Shown: positions 54,929 to 64,000 of the stretch, piece by piece
Layout of the letters: every line of letters begins with the position of its first letter
Numbering within the stretch: the stretch's first letter is position 1
Assembly: GCA_003586115.2 (NCBI GenBank)
Contig: QVOM02000025.1
Location: forward strand, 83,898,863-83,962,862
DNA from: Salvator merianae
Lineage: Eukaryota; Chordata; Lepidosauria; Squamata; Teiidae
Length of the DNA stretch: 64,000 bases
Direction of reading: 5' to 3'
The notes under the pieces: generated by a model
Databases searched by the model: none
What the model was told of the DNA's origin: nothing
What the model saw: the letters and a program-made list of their open reading frames with translations, nothing else
Program-made: the position numbers and the translations under genes

Positions 54929-55155
54929 ATAAGAACATAAGAGGAGCCCTGCTGGATCAGGCCACAGACCATCTAGTCCAGCATCCTGTCTCACACAGTG
55001 GCCCACCAATTGCTTCTGGGCATCTCAAGCAGAAGACAAAGACAAAATCTTCACCTGCTCTTGGCTCCCTGCAAATGAGCTTTAGAAGCATCATGCCTAA
55101 CTCTCCAACCTGAATGCAGTACCTAGGCATCCATTCTAGTAGCCATTGGCTTATG
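54929..55155 (-). mobile_element. CR1-like LINE 3' part, copy 2 of a tandem pair
   Basis: Starts 'ataagaacataagaggagcc', then 'ctgctggatcaggccac' and 'ccaattgcttctgggc'. Same strand and same internal order as 54650-54928. Confidence 0.75.
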
Positions 55156-55345
55156 TATGTATTTTTTTTTGAAGAAATTTTATTTTTATTAAAATAAAAT
55201 CACAATATTGTAATCATGCAAATAAAGTATACAATGCAAAACAATCTAATTGTTATTACTAATAGATATACAACTAAAATTTCTATCTAGCTATTAAGCC
55301 TTCTATTAAACTTCTGCCCTCATCATTGTACATATAGAAGTGAGG
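55156..55345 (-). mobile_element. Possible antisense L1-like A-rich 3' region
   Basis: A T-rich run (55162-55186) and AT-rich sequence with 'aaaatcacaatattgtaatc' resemble the reverse strand of an A-rich LINE 3' UTR. No coding motif is present. Confidence 0.3.
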
Positions 55346-55393
55346 TATATCTTATACCTACCTAAGTTCAGCTTACCTTCTTTTGAACTTACC

Positions 55394-55872
55394 TTTTGGA
55401 ACATTCCATGCCATTGGCTAGAAAGCCATGGCCGCACCTGGCCGTAGGCACAGTTGCCCTGGAGTTGTCTGAGCCTTGCTCAGAACATTCCAGCTGTGGA
55501 CAACTTAAAAGCTATCCACAGGCATTTCTGTGGCAGTAGGAACAGTGTGTTTGCACCATTTCTGGTGGTGTGAGGCTAGGGATCTTTAAGTTTGAACCTC
55601 CAAGGCTTGAAGGTTGGAACCTCAAGACTGGCCCCACAATTGTGAACCAGATGTGATGTCCCCTCACCCAAATGTGGTGAGGGGTGGGTGTGGCATCCAA
55701 TGTCACGATATCCCATCAGGAACAGATCAAGGACATCTGCCATTTGCATTCCTAGAGTGACTGAACAGAATGGGTCTGTTGCAGCAATATATGTGTGAAC
55801 AGCCCTAATGTTAACCAGCTGGGATTTGTCTCTGCAGACAATTCCCAACAAGTAGGTGTGAACCTAGCCTAT
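55394..55872. mobile_element. 3-bp-TSD-group transposon, left end degraded
   Basis: The right end 'agtaggtgtgaacctagcc' is of the 'ggctaggttcacacct' type. The interior 'gctgtggacaacttaaaagc' parallels the subterminal words of other copies. The left terminus is not clear. Confidence 0.45.
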
Positions 55873-56189
55873 AATTCTAAGTTTCCATAAATTCAAAATA
55901 TGCTTGCAAATAAGTGTTGTTGAGTTAAGATTTTCTTTATGTTCTATTAAAGTATTCCATGCCATGGTAAATCTTTCTGCATTCCATTTAAATTATCAAA
56001 TATCATTTTGCTTCTGTATAAATCTTTCTGACATATATATAGCATTTATTAAATTCTGACTATGATGATAATGATAACAGCAATAGTATTTGGTTGACTC
56101 TATATATTTGCCCAGACATTTGCAGCGTGAATGAATGTTTCTTTCATATGCCCAGCCAGTTTTTAATACTATTTTTATATATTGCTGTT
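55873..56189. other. No recognised feature
   Basis: AT-rich DNA with nothing that I can name. Confidence 0.4.
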
Positions 56190-56257
56190 TGAATTGCTTT
56201 TAACCTTGTTTTTGAATTTGTTTGTAAACCACTTTGAGATATTTTATAGAAAAAATG
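56190..56257 (+). mobile_element. L2-type LINE 3' tail
   Basis: 'cttttaaccttgtttttg' and 'gtaaaccactttgagat' form an L2-like tail that ends where the two-headed SINE begins. Confidence 0.65.
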
Positions 56258-56605
56258 GTAATATTGTTGTTGGGTACTGCTGAGTCATGATCATCTCCTG
56301 GTTGACTGCATTGGCACCTCCTTGGACATCTATGAAGTTTTCTTGGCGGAGATACAGAAGTGGTTTGTCATTGCCTATTTCTGAGGAGAGACTGGGGATC
56401 GAGCTGACAACCCTCTGCTTTCCAGACAGTTTGCTCTATCACTGAACTGCAGCCAATCTCAGACTCCATGGGCCCCTCTATGCCGTTTTCTTGACAGAGA
56501 CACACCAGTGGTTTCCCATTGTCTACTTCTGTGAAGAGGCTGGGGATCAAACCGGCAACCCTCTGCTTTCTGGCAGTTTGCTCTACCGCTGAGCTACACT
56601 GAAAT
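56258..56605 (-). mobile_element. tRNA-derived SINE with two tRNA-like heads
   Basis: On the minus strand there are two related units. The first (about 56605-56541) reads 'gtagctcagcggtagagc' and B-box 'ggtttgatcccc'. The second (about 56455-56392) reads 'cagttcagtgatagagc' and 'agctcgatcccc'. Each head is followed by similar body sequence ('gacaatgggaaaccact' and 'ggcaatgacaaaccact'). The 3' end is (CAA)n. A dimeric SINE, or one SINE inserted beside another, fits. Confidence 0.75.
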
Positions 56606-56937
56606 GCTTTAAGGAATCATATTCCACATTTTTGCCATTGGGCCCATTCTGCAAATCTGTCCATCATCTGCATAAAAGAAGCTGCTTCCAATATTTAAAA
56701 GCCTTCCCTCTCTAGGCTAAACTTCAAACTCTTTCAAACATCCTTCATGGTCTCTATTCCAAGCTAGGTTTCTTTTCTGTTTTCTTCTTCTTCTTTTCTA
56801 GACACACTCCAATTTGTAAATTTTACTTATCCAATGTAGGACAAGTCTTTAAAACTTTGATGCCATCACTGGCACATGATATATGTGAGATTCTCAGGAA
56901 TGTGGCTTATATTTGTATTGAGTATTATGATTTATGT
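56606..56937. other. No recognised feature
   Basis: Short AT-rich stretch with a TTC run near 56783-56795. No gene signal. Confidence 0.4.
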
Positions 56938-57150
56938 AAGGCTGTAACTACATACAATTTGAAAAGAAGTGGTCTAAAAGTAGCTTACAGGTGGCAGCAT
57001 CTGCATGCTAGTGCCTCAGTTAAAGATCAGAAAAGTGGATTAGCTGGCCTTTAATGTGGATTATAGATTCAATGAGAAAAATTACATCCCTCTGTTACCA
57101 CCTCTAAGCTACTTTGGGGCAATTTTTCTTAATGTGTATGAATACGGCCC
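56938..57150. mobile_element. 'cttagaggtggtagca'-family transposon, complete copy
   Basis: Left 'aggctgtaactacatacaat' plus 'agtagcttacaggtgg' is mirrored on the right by 'ccacctctaagctactttgg' plus 'gtatgaatacggccc', giving long inverted ends of about 55 bp with scattered mismatches. No target duplication is obvious. This copy defines the family seen in part at 33178, 43413 and 51715. Confidence 0.6.
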
Positions 57151-57216
57151 AAATCCTGCATTTGGATCTCCCTTTTGGTTCACAGGGCTAAACTGCATGT
57201 GGGAATATCTCAGGGA

Positions 57217-57593
57217 ACGTAAGAACGCAAAAAGTGTGTCACTGGGTCTGACTCATGGTTCATTTAGTCCAGCAATCTGTTCTCATAGTGGACAACCAGT
57301 TCCACAAGGAAACCTACCAGCAGGTCATGGAGCACATAGCTTGCCCTACTTTTGGGATTCCTGCAACTTATCACTGGAGGTAGACCACTTCCTACTGCCA
57401 ACATGGCAAAAAGCCATTAATAGATTTGTGTTCAATGAATATGAGAACACTAGAAATGCCCCACTGGATCAGACCTGTACTCACCTGGTCTATCAGTCTG
57501 TTCTCACAATGGACAATCAGCTGCACAAGGAAGCCCACCAGCAGGGTCTGAACAACCATTTCCTTTGCTTCCAGTCTCCCAGCAGCTGGCCTT

Positions 57594-57594
<1 letters not shown>
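57217..57594 (-). mobile_element. Two tandem CR1-like LINE 3' fragments
   Basis: The first (57217-57420) has 'cactgggtctgactcatgg', 'agtccagcaatctgttctc' and 'agtggacaaccagttcc'. The second (about 57437-57594) has 'ccactggatcagacctg', 'cagtctgttctcac' and 'aatggacaatcagctgc'. Both are antisense and share the order of the lizard-type CR1 tail. Confidence 0.7.
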
Positions 57595-57624
<30 letters not shown>

Positions 57625-57840
57625 AAGAAGAAGAAGAAGAACTTGGTTTTTATACCCTGCTTTTCTCAGCCAAAGCTGACTCAAAGCGGCTTACAAGGTT
57701 ATTTTTCGCCCAGAGGCTTACATCTGTCTATCTTCCGCATCACACAATGTGATGCTCCCTATTTATCTACTTGCAATTACTTGCTTTCCAACAGCTAGGT
57801 TGGCTGGAGCTAGAGGCCAGTAGAGGGCGCTCATCCCCTT
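57595..57840 (-). mobile_element. tRNA-derived SINE, 5'-truncated second copy
   Basis: On the minus strand it starts at 'ggggatgagcgccctc' and runs through 'agctccagccaacctagctg' and 'gtaagccgctttgagtcagc' to a (TTC)n tail (57595-57641 as AAG). It lacks the first 80 bp or so of the 18008 copy, including A and B boxes. It has an extra 'ggctgagaaaagcagg' before the tail that the 18008 copy lacks. Confidence 0.85.
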
Positions 57841-59228
57841 ATCCTGTTAGGAAGAAGAAGGCACCTTTGGAAACCAGTGGAGGAGTTGTTTAGCTTGTTC
57901 TTTCTTTCTCCTACTCCTCTCAGACAGGATTTTTTTTTTTTTAGTGGCAGTTTAGAGTGGAAGAGCTGGAATACAGCCAGATTTTAGGAAGCATCCCTAT
58001 GCTGTGGGCTTGATCCTGGCCTGGAAAGAGCATCCTGGACCAGGATTGCAACAGGTGGCATGGAATGTGCTGGCAGCCATCAGTACAATGGCTGTCCTGT
58101 TCCTTCCTAGCTTCCATATCCATATCCATTTCCATATCCCTGGAAATGACTCCAGAAGTGGGTCATCTTCCAGAGCCTGGCAAAAAATGTTACCAGGTTC
58201 CAGAATAGGACTTAGTCTGCTCCTGCCCCTGCAACAGGAACAGGGACCCAGCTTGGCCCGCTTAAGATTGTTTTGAAGCAGTTCTTGACTAAAGTGACCC
58301 AGGGCATGCAGTCTGCACTCAGAAGCAGACGAGGTACGAGGACCACGAAACCACCCCACACTCTCAACATATCCGGCATGGCCCATCTGTGTGGATGTTG
58401 CCTTTGTGCAGAACAAAGAGAAGCGGATCAGAGCTAAGCCTGGCTCTAGACTGAATAGTCATCTTCCTTCCATCCCAAGTCTTCGGAAAGAGAATATCAC
58501 ATAGTGCAGCCAGGGTCAAAAAGAATGGGTGAATTAGCTGACATCACTTTACTTCAGAAACTTGGAAGGATGATGAAAAAAAAAGGGGGGGGGGAGAGCT
58601 GGACTCGTTGATTGTCGCCCACGCTCTCTGGCTCAAAAGGTGAAGCAGCAGTGATTGCAATCATTTTTCTTGATGACACTTGGCTACATCACACATGTTT
58701 AGCTCACCCCCAGGAGAGAAATGAATCACCTGACATGGGCTCTGCTCCAAACAGAAACAAATGTTAAGCTACCATAGCTAAAGTAATTTCACAAAGACAG
58801 ACCAGTAAGTCAATAACTAAGCAGGAAGCCAAGTTTCACTCTTAGCCCCCTGGTGTTCTAGGTGTGCTGGGGCCTGGAAATAGCAAGGGGTGAAGGCTCT
58901 GTTTGATAACTATCCTGGAAGAAGACAATTGACAATGGTGCACACAGTAACCAGGAGTTGAGCTCAGTTCTATAGCATTAGGATTTTCTGCAGAACAACT
59001 GTGGCAGTATAGGCATGGCATCTTTATAGGGTTCGCACAATCCTGCTTCTTCATGGTGGACTTGGTGTGAGGGATGAATATGGCATCTGCATTCTCCCAA
59101 CTGGATGAAATGGGTAATTAATGTATCAAATGACTCATCTAGTGCCCAGGAGGGAGGGAAAAAGGTAAGAGAAAATAGACAATAAATGTAGCAGTATTGC
59201 ATAGATATGTAGTAGAGAAGATGCAATA
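57841..59228. other. No recognised feature
   Basis: No named repeat; short homopolymers near 57929-57942 (T) and 58577-58592 (A then G). No convincing coding signal. Confidence 0.4.
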
Positions 59229-59230
59229 GT

Positions 59231-59232
<2 letters not shown>

Positions 59233-59312
<80 letters not shown>
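59233..59312. repeat. (CA)18-(TA)22 compound microsatellite
   Basis: Eighteen CA units pass directly into about 22 TA units. The TA part is self-complementary and can form cruciform DNA. Confidence 0.97.
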
Positions 59313-59315
<3 letters not shown>

Positions 59316-59940
59316 AAAAGTGTGGCATCTGCATGATCCCATGCTCATCGTGTCACCATGCCACCATAAGTATTGAGTGGCAAAGTGGGAAGAAGATCTC
59401 TGAGAGTTCTCCCTTTAGCCCATTGTCAGTGGCCCTGCCACCACTGCATTGCCACTGCTTTAGGACACTTACCTCTCTCCTTGGCAGCCAGTATGAAGTA
59501 GTCGAGCATGGGGCCATGCTCGGTTCGGTGACCATCTCCAGCCATCAAGGTCACAGTCAGGGAATGAAAGATTCCTGACTGTGATCTTGTTGGCCAGGAG
59601 CAGTGGGTGCCATGCAATCAGCACACTGCTGCTTGAAGAGAAGTGCTATTACTGTAGTACTCTTCATTTGCAGGGGGCAGAGTGCTACGCTTTTAGCTCT
59701 CTTCTCCCATCCTGTGCACATCTTACGTGTGTCTTTACAAATATTCCCACTTAAACTGAATGGCTCCTCATGGCCCTGAGTGAGCGGAAACCAGAAGTAA
59801 GTAGTTTGTGCATTCACTGTAAGGACAGTCTCAACACTTGCTTAAGGTGAGGATGTAAATGTGCAGTCAAATTTGATTCACCATTAACTGATTGACTACC
59901 CCTCCAGTATTCTTTTGTTAATTTAAGAATTGTAGTCCTT
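59313..59940. other. No recognised feature
   Basis: A few words resemble transposon interiors but no ends are seen. Confidence 0.35.
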
Positions 59941-60120
59941 GGCCCTTTCTGCACTTGGCCTTATTGTGGATTATATCCCAGAGTAGGGACCTGCTATCCA
60001 CATGCTAGTGCAAACTATGAAAGGTCTTGCCCAAGGTCTACCATAGTCTGCTCTAGCATGCAGATGGCAGGTCCCTATTCTGAGATATAATCTGGAATAA
60101 GTCCAAGTGCAGAAAGGGCC
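59941..60120. mobile_element. 180-bp foldback transposon, TSD ctt
   Basis: The left arm (from 'ggccctttctgcacttgg') and right arm (to 'ccaagtgcagaaagggcc') are inverted over about 77 bp each at roughly 85-90% identity by eye, with only a short central spacer. The element is flanked by 'ctt' at 59938-59940 and 60121-60123. It has no coding capacity and is the cleanest short member of its type here. Confidence 0.9.
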
Positions 60121-60785
60121 CTTGTTGCTAATATCTTCCTGGACTGCCTGGGCAAGACAAGTACCCAAGGCATTGGAGCCGGTTGACATGGAGTTCATAC
60201 ATCTGTGCAGTGTGGTGGCTTCTCCTTTTCACTTGTTCATCTACCCACAAATTGCTCACGTGGTGTTGAATACCACTGGAAGATGCTATGAAACAACCTC
60301 TTCCCTGCCTTTTGAGAATCATGTTCTTAATCTTCTCTGGACCAGAATGGGTCACACACACCCATGCCATACATACATGCCATACTGATCCCATGGAAAG
60401 CAGGTGAGTACAAACTGACACGCATGCAATTACAGCCTTACTGTTACCAGGTTGGAAAGGTTCTGAAAAGGATTGAATATATGGAGGACAAGGCTATCGA
60501 TTAGCTATTATTTCTGATTGTTTTACAACATCCTACAGTATTGAAGCCTTGAAATACCATTTTCTGGGGACTGTGAGTGAGGAGAGCATTGCTGTGCATG
60601 TGTTTGGCTTGTGGGCTGCCTGCAGGCAATTGGTTAGCCCTTGTGAGAGCAGCCTGTTGAAATAAATAGGTCATTGGTCCAATCTGATTGGTTGGAGATG
60701 GAGTGCGGATTTAATGGGCCAAGGGCAATTCTGATGTTCTTATGTTGCCGAGCACCAAGCTGTGCTTGCAAGAACGTTTTGTAAA
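60121..60785. other. No recognised feature
   Basis: Nothing identifiable is present. Confidence 0.4.
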
Positions 60786-61165
60786 ATGTTAACCTTTCCC
60801 CTTTTAATATTTATAGAGAAAGAAAGGAAGGGGGAACCCTTGGAGAGCTTTTATATATTCATGGCAAAGGACAGATGTTCGAGGGTCATTAGGACACTGT
60901 TGCAACTTTATTAACAGTATGTTTCCTGATTGCTTCACATCTCCATCACAGTTAAGCCCAGGAAAGCTCAATGTACTCATAACAATTACCGAGCATTTTA
61001 ATATTCTAGTCTTCATTAGCAGTGTCTTGCTCCTGCCATATGAGATCACTCTGTCATCAGGCCCACAAGGGATGCTTGTCACCAGGAAAGAAAGAGATTC
61101 CTCTCTCTTTCCCTTTAACAGAGTCTTAAACAAGATCAAAAAAATAGGTAAACAAGTTACCAGGT
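60786..61165. other. Candidate conserved non-coding element
   Basis: Unique, evenly AT-rich DNA with 'ctttattaacagtatg' and 'gcattttaatattc'. It lacks the local repeat words. No exon-like frame is evident. Confidence 0.3.
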
Positions 61166-62052
61166 AAGCGTACAGATACCAATATATTTTGCTTCCAAGT
61201 TATCACTAGTATAAGAAATCCGGCAGCGGCACCTGATTTCCCATAAAAGCTGTACTTACCTCAGCGTCTGGTGAACAGCTTTCATACCTGGAGCAATTGG
61301 GGCTACCAGAAGCTAGCCAAGAGAACACAAAAAACAACAAAAGGAAAGGAGTGGGTGCTCAGTTGGTTTCCGGTAGCCCCAGACAGTCCCATTGCAAACA
61401 CTGTTTGCCAGACATTGAGGTAAGCAGGGAGTTCCTCCTTGCATGTGGCAGGGGTGGGGGAGTGAGAGGCAATTACAGGATTTTGTTTAGAGCTTGCATT
61501 GCCTCTTGCTATTTGGAGGCAGCCAGATTGAGAGACAGAATAAACTGAGGACACTAATTTGCGTACATTTGTATATGCTAATTGGCAATGGTAAATAGTG
61601 AAGAGGTGGTCTGAAGTGGGCACTTGACATGAGCCTTTGGTATTCAGGATGCTTGGCAAACCAGGCTTTGATGCATTTCAGAAGAAAACTGGTTTTCCAT
61701 GGTTCCACACATAAAGGCTCATAGCAAAGCCTCACCTAGGATGTTTCCCTGATTTCTACATGCTGACTCTCCATTCAGTCACCCCTGAGTTATGGCCTCT
61801 TTCACAGGAATGAAATAGAGAGAGACATGTAGGACTTTTTTTTTTTCTATTTTAAGAGTTTCTGCTCTGCAACACTGGCTAATAAACCAGAACTAGCACA
61901 ACAGTATAAGAGGGGCTATCCTGAATTTGGGGAGGCATGATTTATTGTGCCAAACCAGACTTGGATTCATTCATTCTTAATGCTGTACAACCATTCCAGC
62001 ATGCAGTCATGTCAACCATCTCCGATTTCTGCATTTATGTTTCCCTTTATCT
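61166..62052. other. Mostly unassigned
   Basis: About 61205-61420 has some resemblance to the 'tctggagacaccct' family interior ('gatttcccataa'-type words), but no ends. The rest is unassigned. Confidence 0.3.
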
Positions 62053-62459
62053 AAGGGTCTGATCACACAGGACTTCTTTTGGGCAGCCATTTTCAAAGGA
62101 TCTCCCCATCTGTGGATGCAGAAAAGAGCGTGTCACACAGTTTTAAAAATAAGCAGATAAAAACCTCTTCCCTTACTTATCTTCCTCATCACTGCCTTCT
62201 GTGCTCACCACTCACTGCCTGCTACTGACCTGGATTTCCATGACCCTAATTAGTTGGCTGGCTGTAGTTTCAAGGCTGGGATTGGCTATAGGAACCTCCA
62301 CAGGTTCCCACCCAATTCAGCCCAAACACTGAGTCGCCCCTTCTGGGAAAAGAGCGCACAAACAGATTTTTTTTTTTCATTTTTTGAAATTTTCCGACTG
62401 TCCCTTAAGCCTCAAATTTGCTCCAGGGGTACTCATTTTACCATGTTTGATCACATCCT
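62053..62459. mobile_element. DNA transposon with 'agggtctgatcacac' ends
   Basis: The left 'agggtctgatcacacagg' is mirrored by 'ccatgtttgatcacatcct' on the right. It is 407 bp with no coding content. The flanks show no clear duplication. Confidence 0.5.
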
Positions 62460-63608
62460 AATTCTGTAAGAAAGGATGGAATGCAAAACCATTTTTTTTG
62501 CTGGTTTACATGCAGTCTCAAAGTGCACAGCTGAATAATCATGCAAACTGAACACATTGAACTACATGCATTAAGATTTTTAAATTAAGAATTTAAAAAA
62601 ACACATTTCTCCACATTTTCTGGATTTGGGTGGAATCAGGAAGCAGAATTCTGTGTAGACGGAAAATAAGACAGACACAGAATGCTTTTTCTTTTTGTGT
62701 TTTCTAATGCCTTCCTTTATATTTCCTCAAGTGTGTAAGTGTATGAATTTTTCTTCCAATGACTGTAAATGATACAGTCTGTGGAGCTTGGAGGAGTCTT
62801 TGTGTACACTCCATAAAAGTTTAAAAGCAATTCCTTAATTTTTGGGGGTGGGCGGGCGGAGGGCTGCATGGCTACTGGGCATCACAAAACAGGATTCAGA
62901 ATTACTTTTTATGTTTGACTTCCAACATTATCTGAATACACCAAGGATTATAAGCAATGCTTTTCTTTAATCTCCTGAGATTTCTGGATGCTGAATCAGG
63001 TTCTCCAGGCTTTCTGCACTCTGGGACAGAAATAAAGGTTTTTTTTTCTATTGTCTGGGGTATATAGGTGGCAGAGAAGTTTCTTTTAGACTTCCCTGGA
63101 ACGAACAAAGGTTAAAGAGGCTCCTCTATCTAGTATTTTCTCTGCTGAGTTTGGGTACCAAACATCTTTTTTCCTTCTCCTTTTCTTCTTTTTCTTCCTT
63201 CTTCCTTGGACTTTTACAGATCTCAAAGGTTCACCTCCAACCTCACGTAGGGTCTTTTCTTCTCTTTTTTAAGTCAATATGCTTTCAGATCATTCAATCC
63301 ATAATGTGTTGATCCCATTCTGATACCAAATTAACTGCCAACCTGCATTTATCCACAACATTTTGAGATTCCAATAGAATTTTTTGACATCCTCTAATAC
63401 AGCAAACTTATATGCTGCTAATCAAATGCAAGAAAAGAGCCAAAAATAATAAAATCTGAAATGAAACATGTATTTTATGCAACAAAATAACACAGTTTAT
63501 GTAAGCAGTCCCCAGTGTAGATCTCTTTTTAGAAACTGACATGCAAGAAATAATTGAAATCCACTTAGGAGTGAATGCCAGGAAAACAGAATTGGCTGTT
63601 CTGTTCTC
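62460..63608. other. Unique AT-rich DNA, no recognised feature
   Basis: No transposon termini or LINE words are visible. A pyrimidine-rich patch lies near 63170-63210. Confidence 0.4.
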
Positions 63609-63659
63609 TCTCCTCCTCCTCCTCCTCCTCCTCCTCCTCCTCCTCCTGCTCCTCCTCCT
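63609..63659. repeat. (CTC)n microsatellite
   Basis: About 17 CTC units with one interruption. The poly-Leu frame across it is an artefact. A SINE head upstream is not seen. Confidence 0.97.
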
Positions 63660-64000
63660 TCAATATCCACCCCAGATGTTCATAGAATTTCATAGCCCTG
63701 AACTAAACCTGGTAATGCTTTTTATCTATGCAGCTATTTGTAGTGGTTTCACACTAGGACAGACCATTACAATCTAGCAAAGACTCTTAAAATCTTTTAA
63801 AACAGAAGTATTTTCCCAACTCTAAATTCTTTTCACCTTGTAATGAACCTGGGGTCTTCTGCTGGCTCCAAACCACTTCTTCCTATTAAGGTGGATTTGC
63901 AACCTTTCCCTCCCTATTTTTTTTTTTTTTGTCCTTCTGTTAGGACAGGTGGGAAAGGCCTTCTTAATTAAAAAGAAAAGAAGACGTGTCATGAAAGACA
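63660..64000. other. No recognised feature
   Basis: Window end; a T homopolymer at about 63918-63931 is the only visible feature. Confidence 0.45.

Noticed and set aside
56541..56605. Possible tRNA gene on the minus strand
   Set aside because: The tRNA-like head is followed by SINE body and (CAA)n tail and is duplicated next to itself; it is a SINE, not a tRNA gene.
57056..57679. 207-codon open frame
   Set aside because: It runs through antisense CR1-like fragments into the (AAG)n SINE tail.

Overview
The window is non-coding vertebrate DNA, most likely from a squamate (lizard-like) reptile. The clues are a CR1/L2-rich LINE complement, the 3' module whose antisense copies read 'tgctggatcaggccac', L2-type tails of the form 'gtaaactgctttgggatt', and tRNA-derived SINEs ending in (TTC)n or (CTC)n. 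Assignment below 'non-avian reptile' is inference. I found no exon, promoter or RNA gene of a host gene. The only protein-coding signals are broken LINE reverse-transcriptase fragments at 11752-12414 (+) and 44296-44511 (-). Other long open frames are simple-repeat translations or lie in transposon palindromes.

The window is dominated by small non-autonomous DNA transposons. The largest group has termini like 'gggcctgttcacactt' or 'ggccctttctgcac', and six copies are bounded by perfect 3-bp direct repeats: 10949-11386, 14577-15276, 21815-22324, 25771-26398, 34359-34789 and 59941-60120. Others are degraded, truncated or interrupted. Separate families include a hAT-type element at 2148-2975, foldback elements at 1262-1466 and 10428-10648, a family ending in 'atctggagacagccct', and one with termini 'ggctgtgatcagacata'. 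Nesting gives relative ages: transposon in transposon at 25375-26451, LTR in transposon at 9068-9578, LINE tail in transposon at 30318-30448, and SINE in transposon at 18008-18389.

Layout. 1-16 kb is transposon-dense with one CR1-like LINE remnant at 11.5-12.5 kb. 16-26.5 kb mixes transposons, a SINE with 39 TTC units, an 86-bp triplication at 23.1 kb, and AT-rich unique stretches at 20.9-21.5 and 23.4-24.6 kb. 26.5-40 kb is mostly unique AT-rich DNA with purine microsatellites at 31.1-31.4 and 34.1-34.3 kb. 40-48 kb has more transposons and an L2 reverse-transcriptase fragment. 48.3-50.5 kb carries a recent complex local duplication. 50.5-64 kb has CR1 tail clusters, a two-headed tRNA SINE, a second GAA-tailed SINE and a 180-bp foldback element. 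Several unique AT-rich blocks (45.6-46.0, 53.1-53.8, 60.8-61.2 kb) could be conserved regulatory elements, so the window may be a gene desert or a large intron. That needs cross-species alignment.

The best candidates for something undescribed are the complex duplication at 48357-50443, which has a template-switch signature, and the abundant 3-bp-TSD palindromic transposon group.
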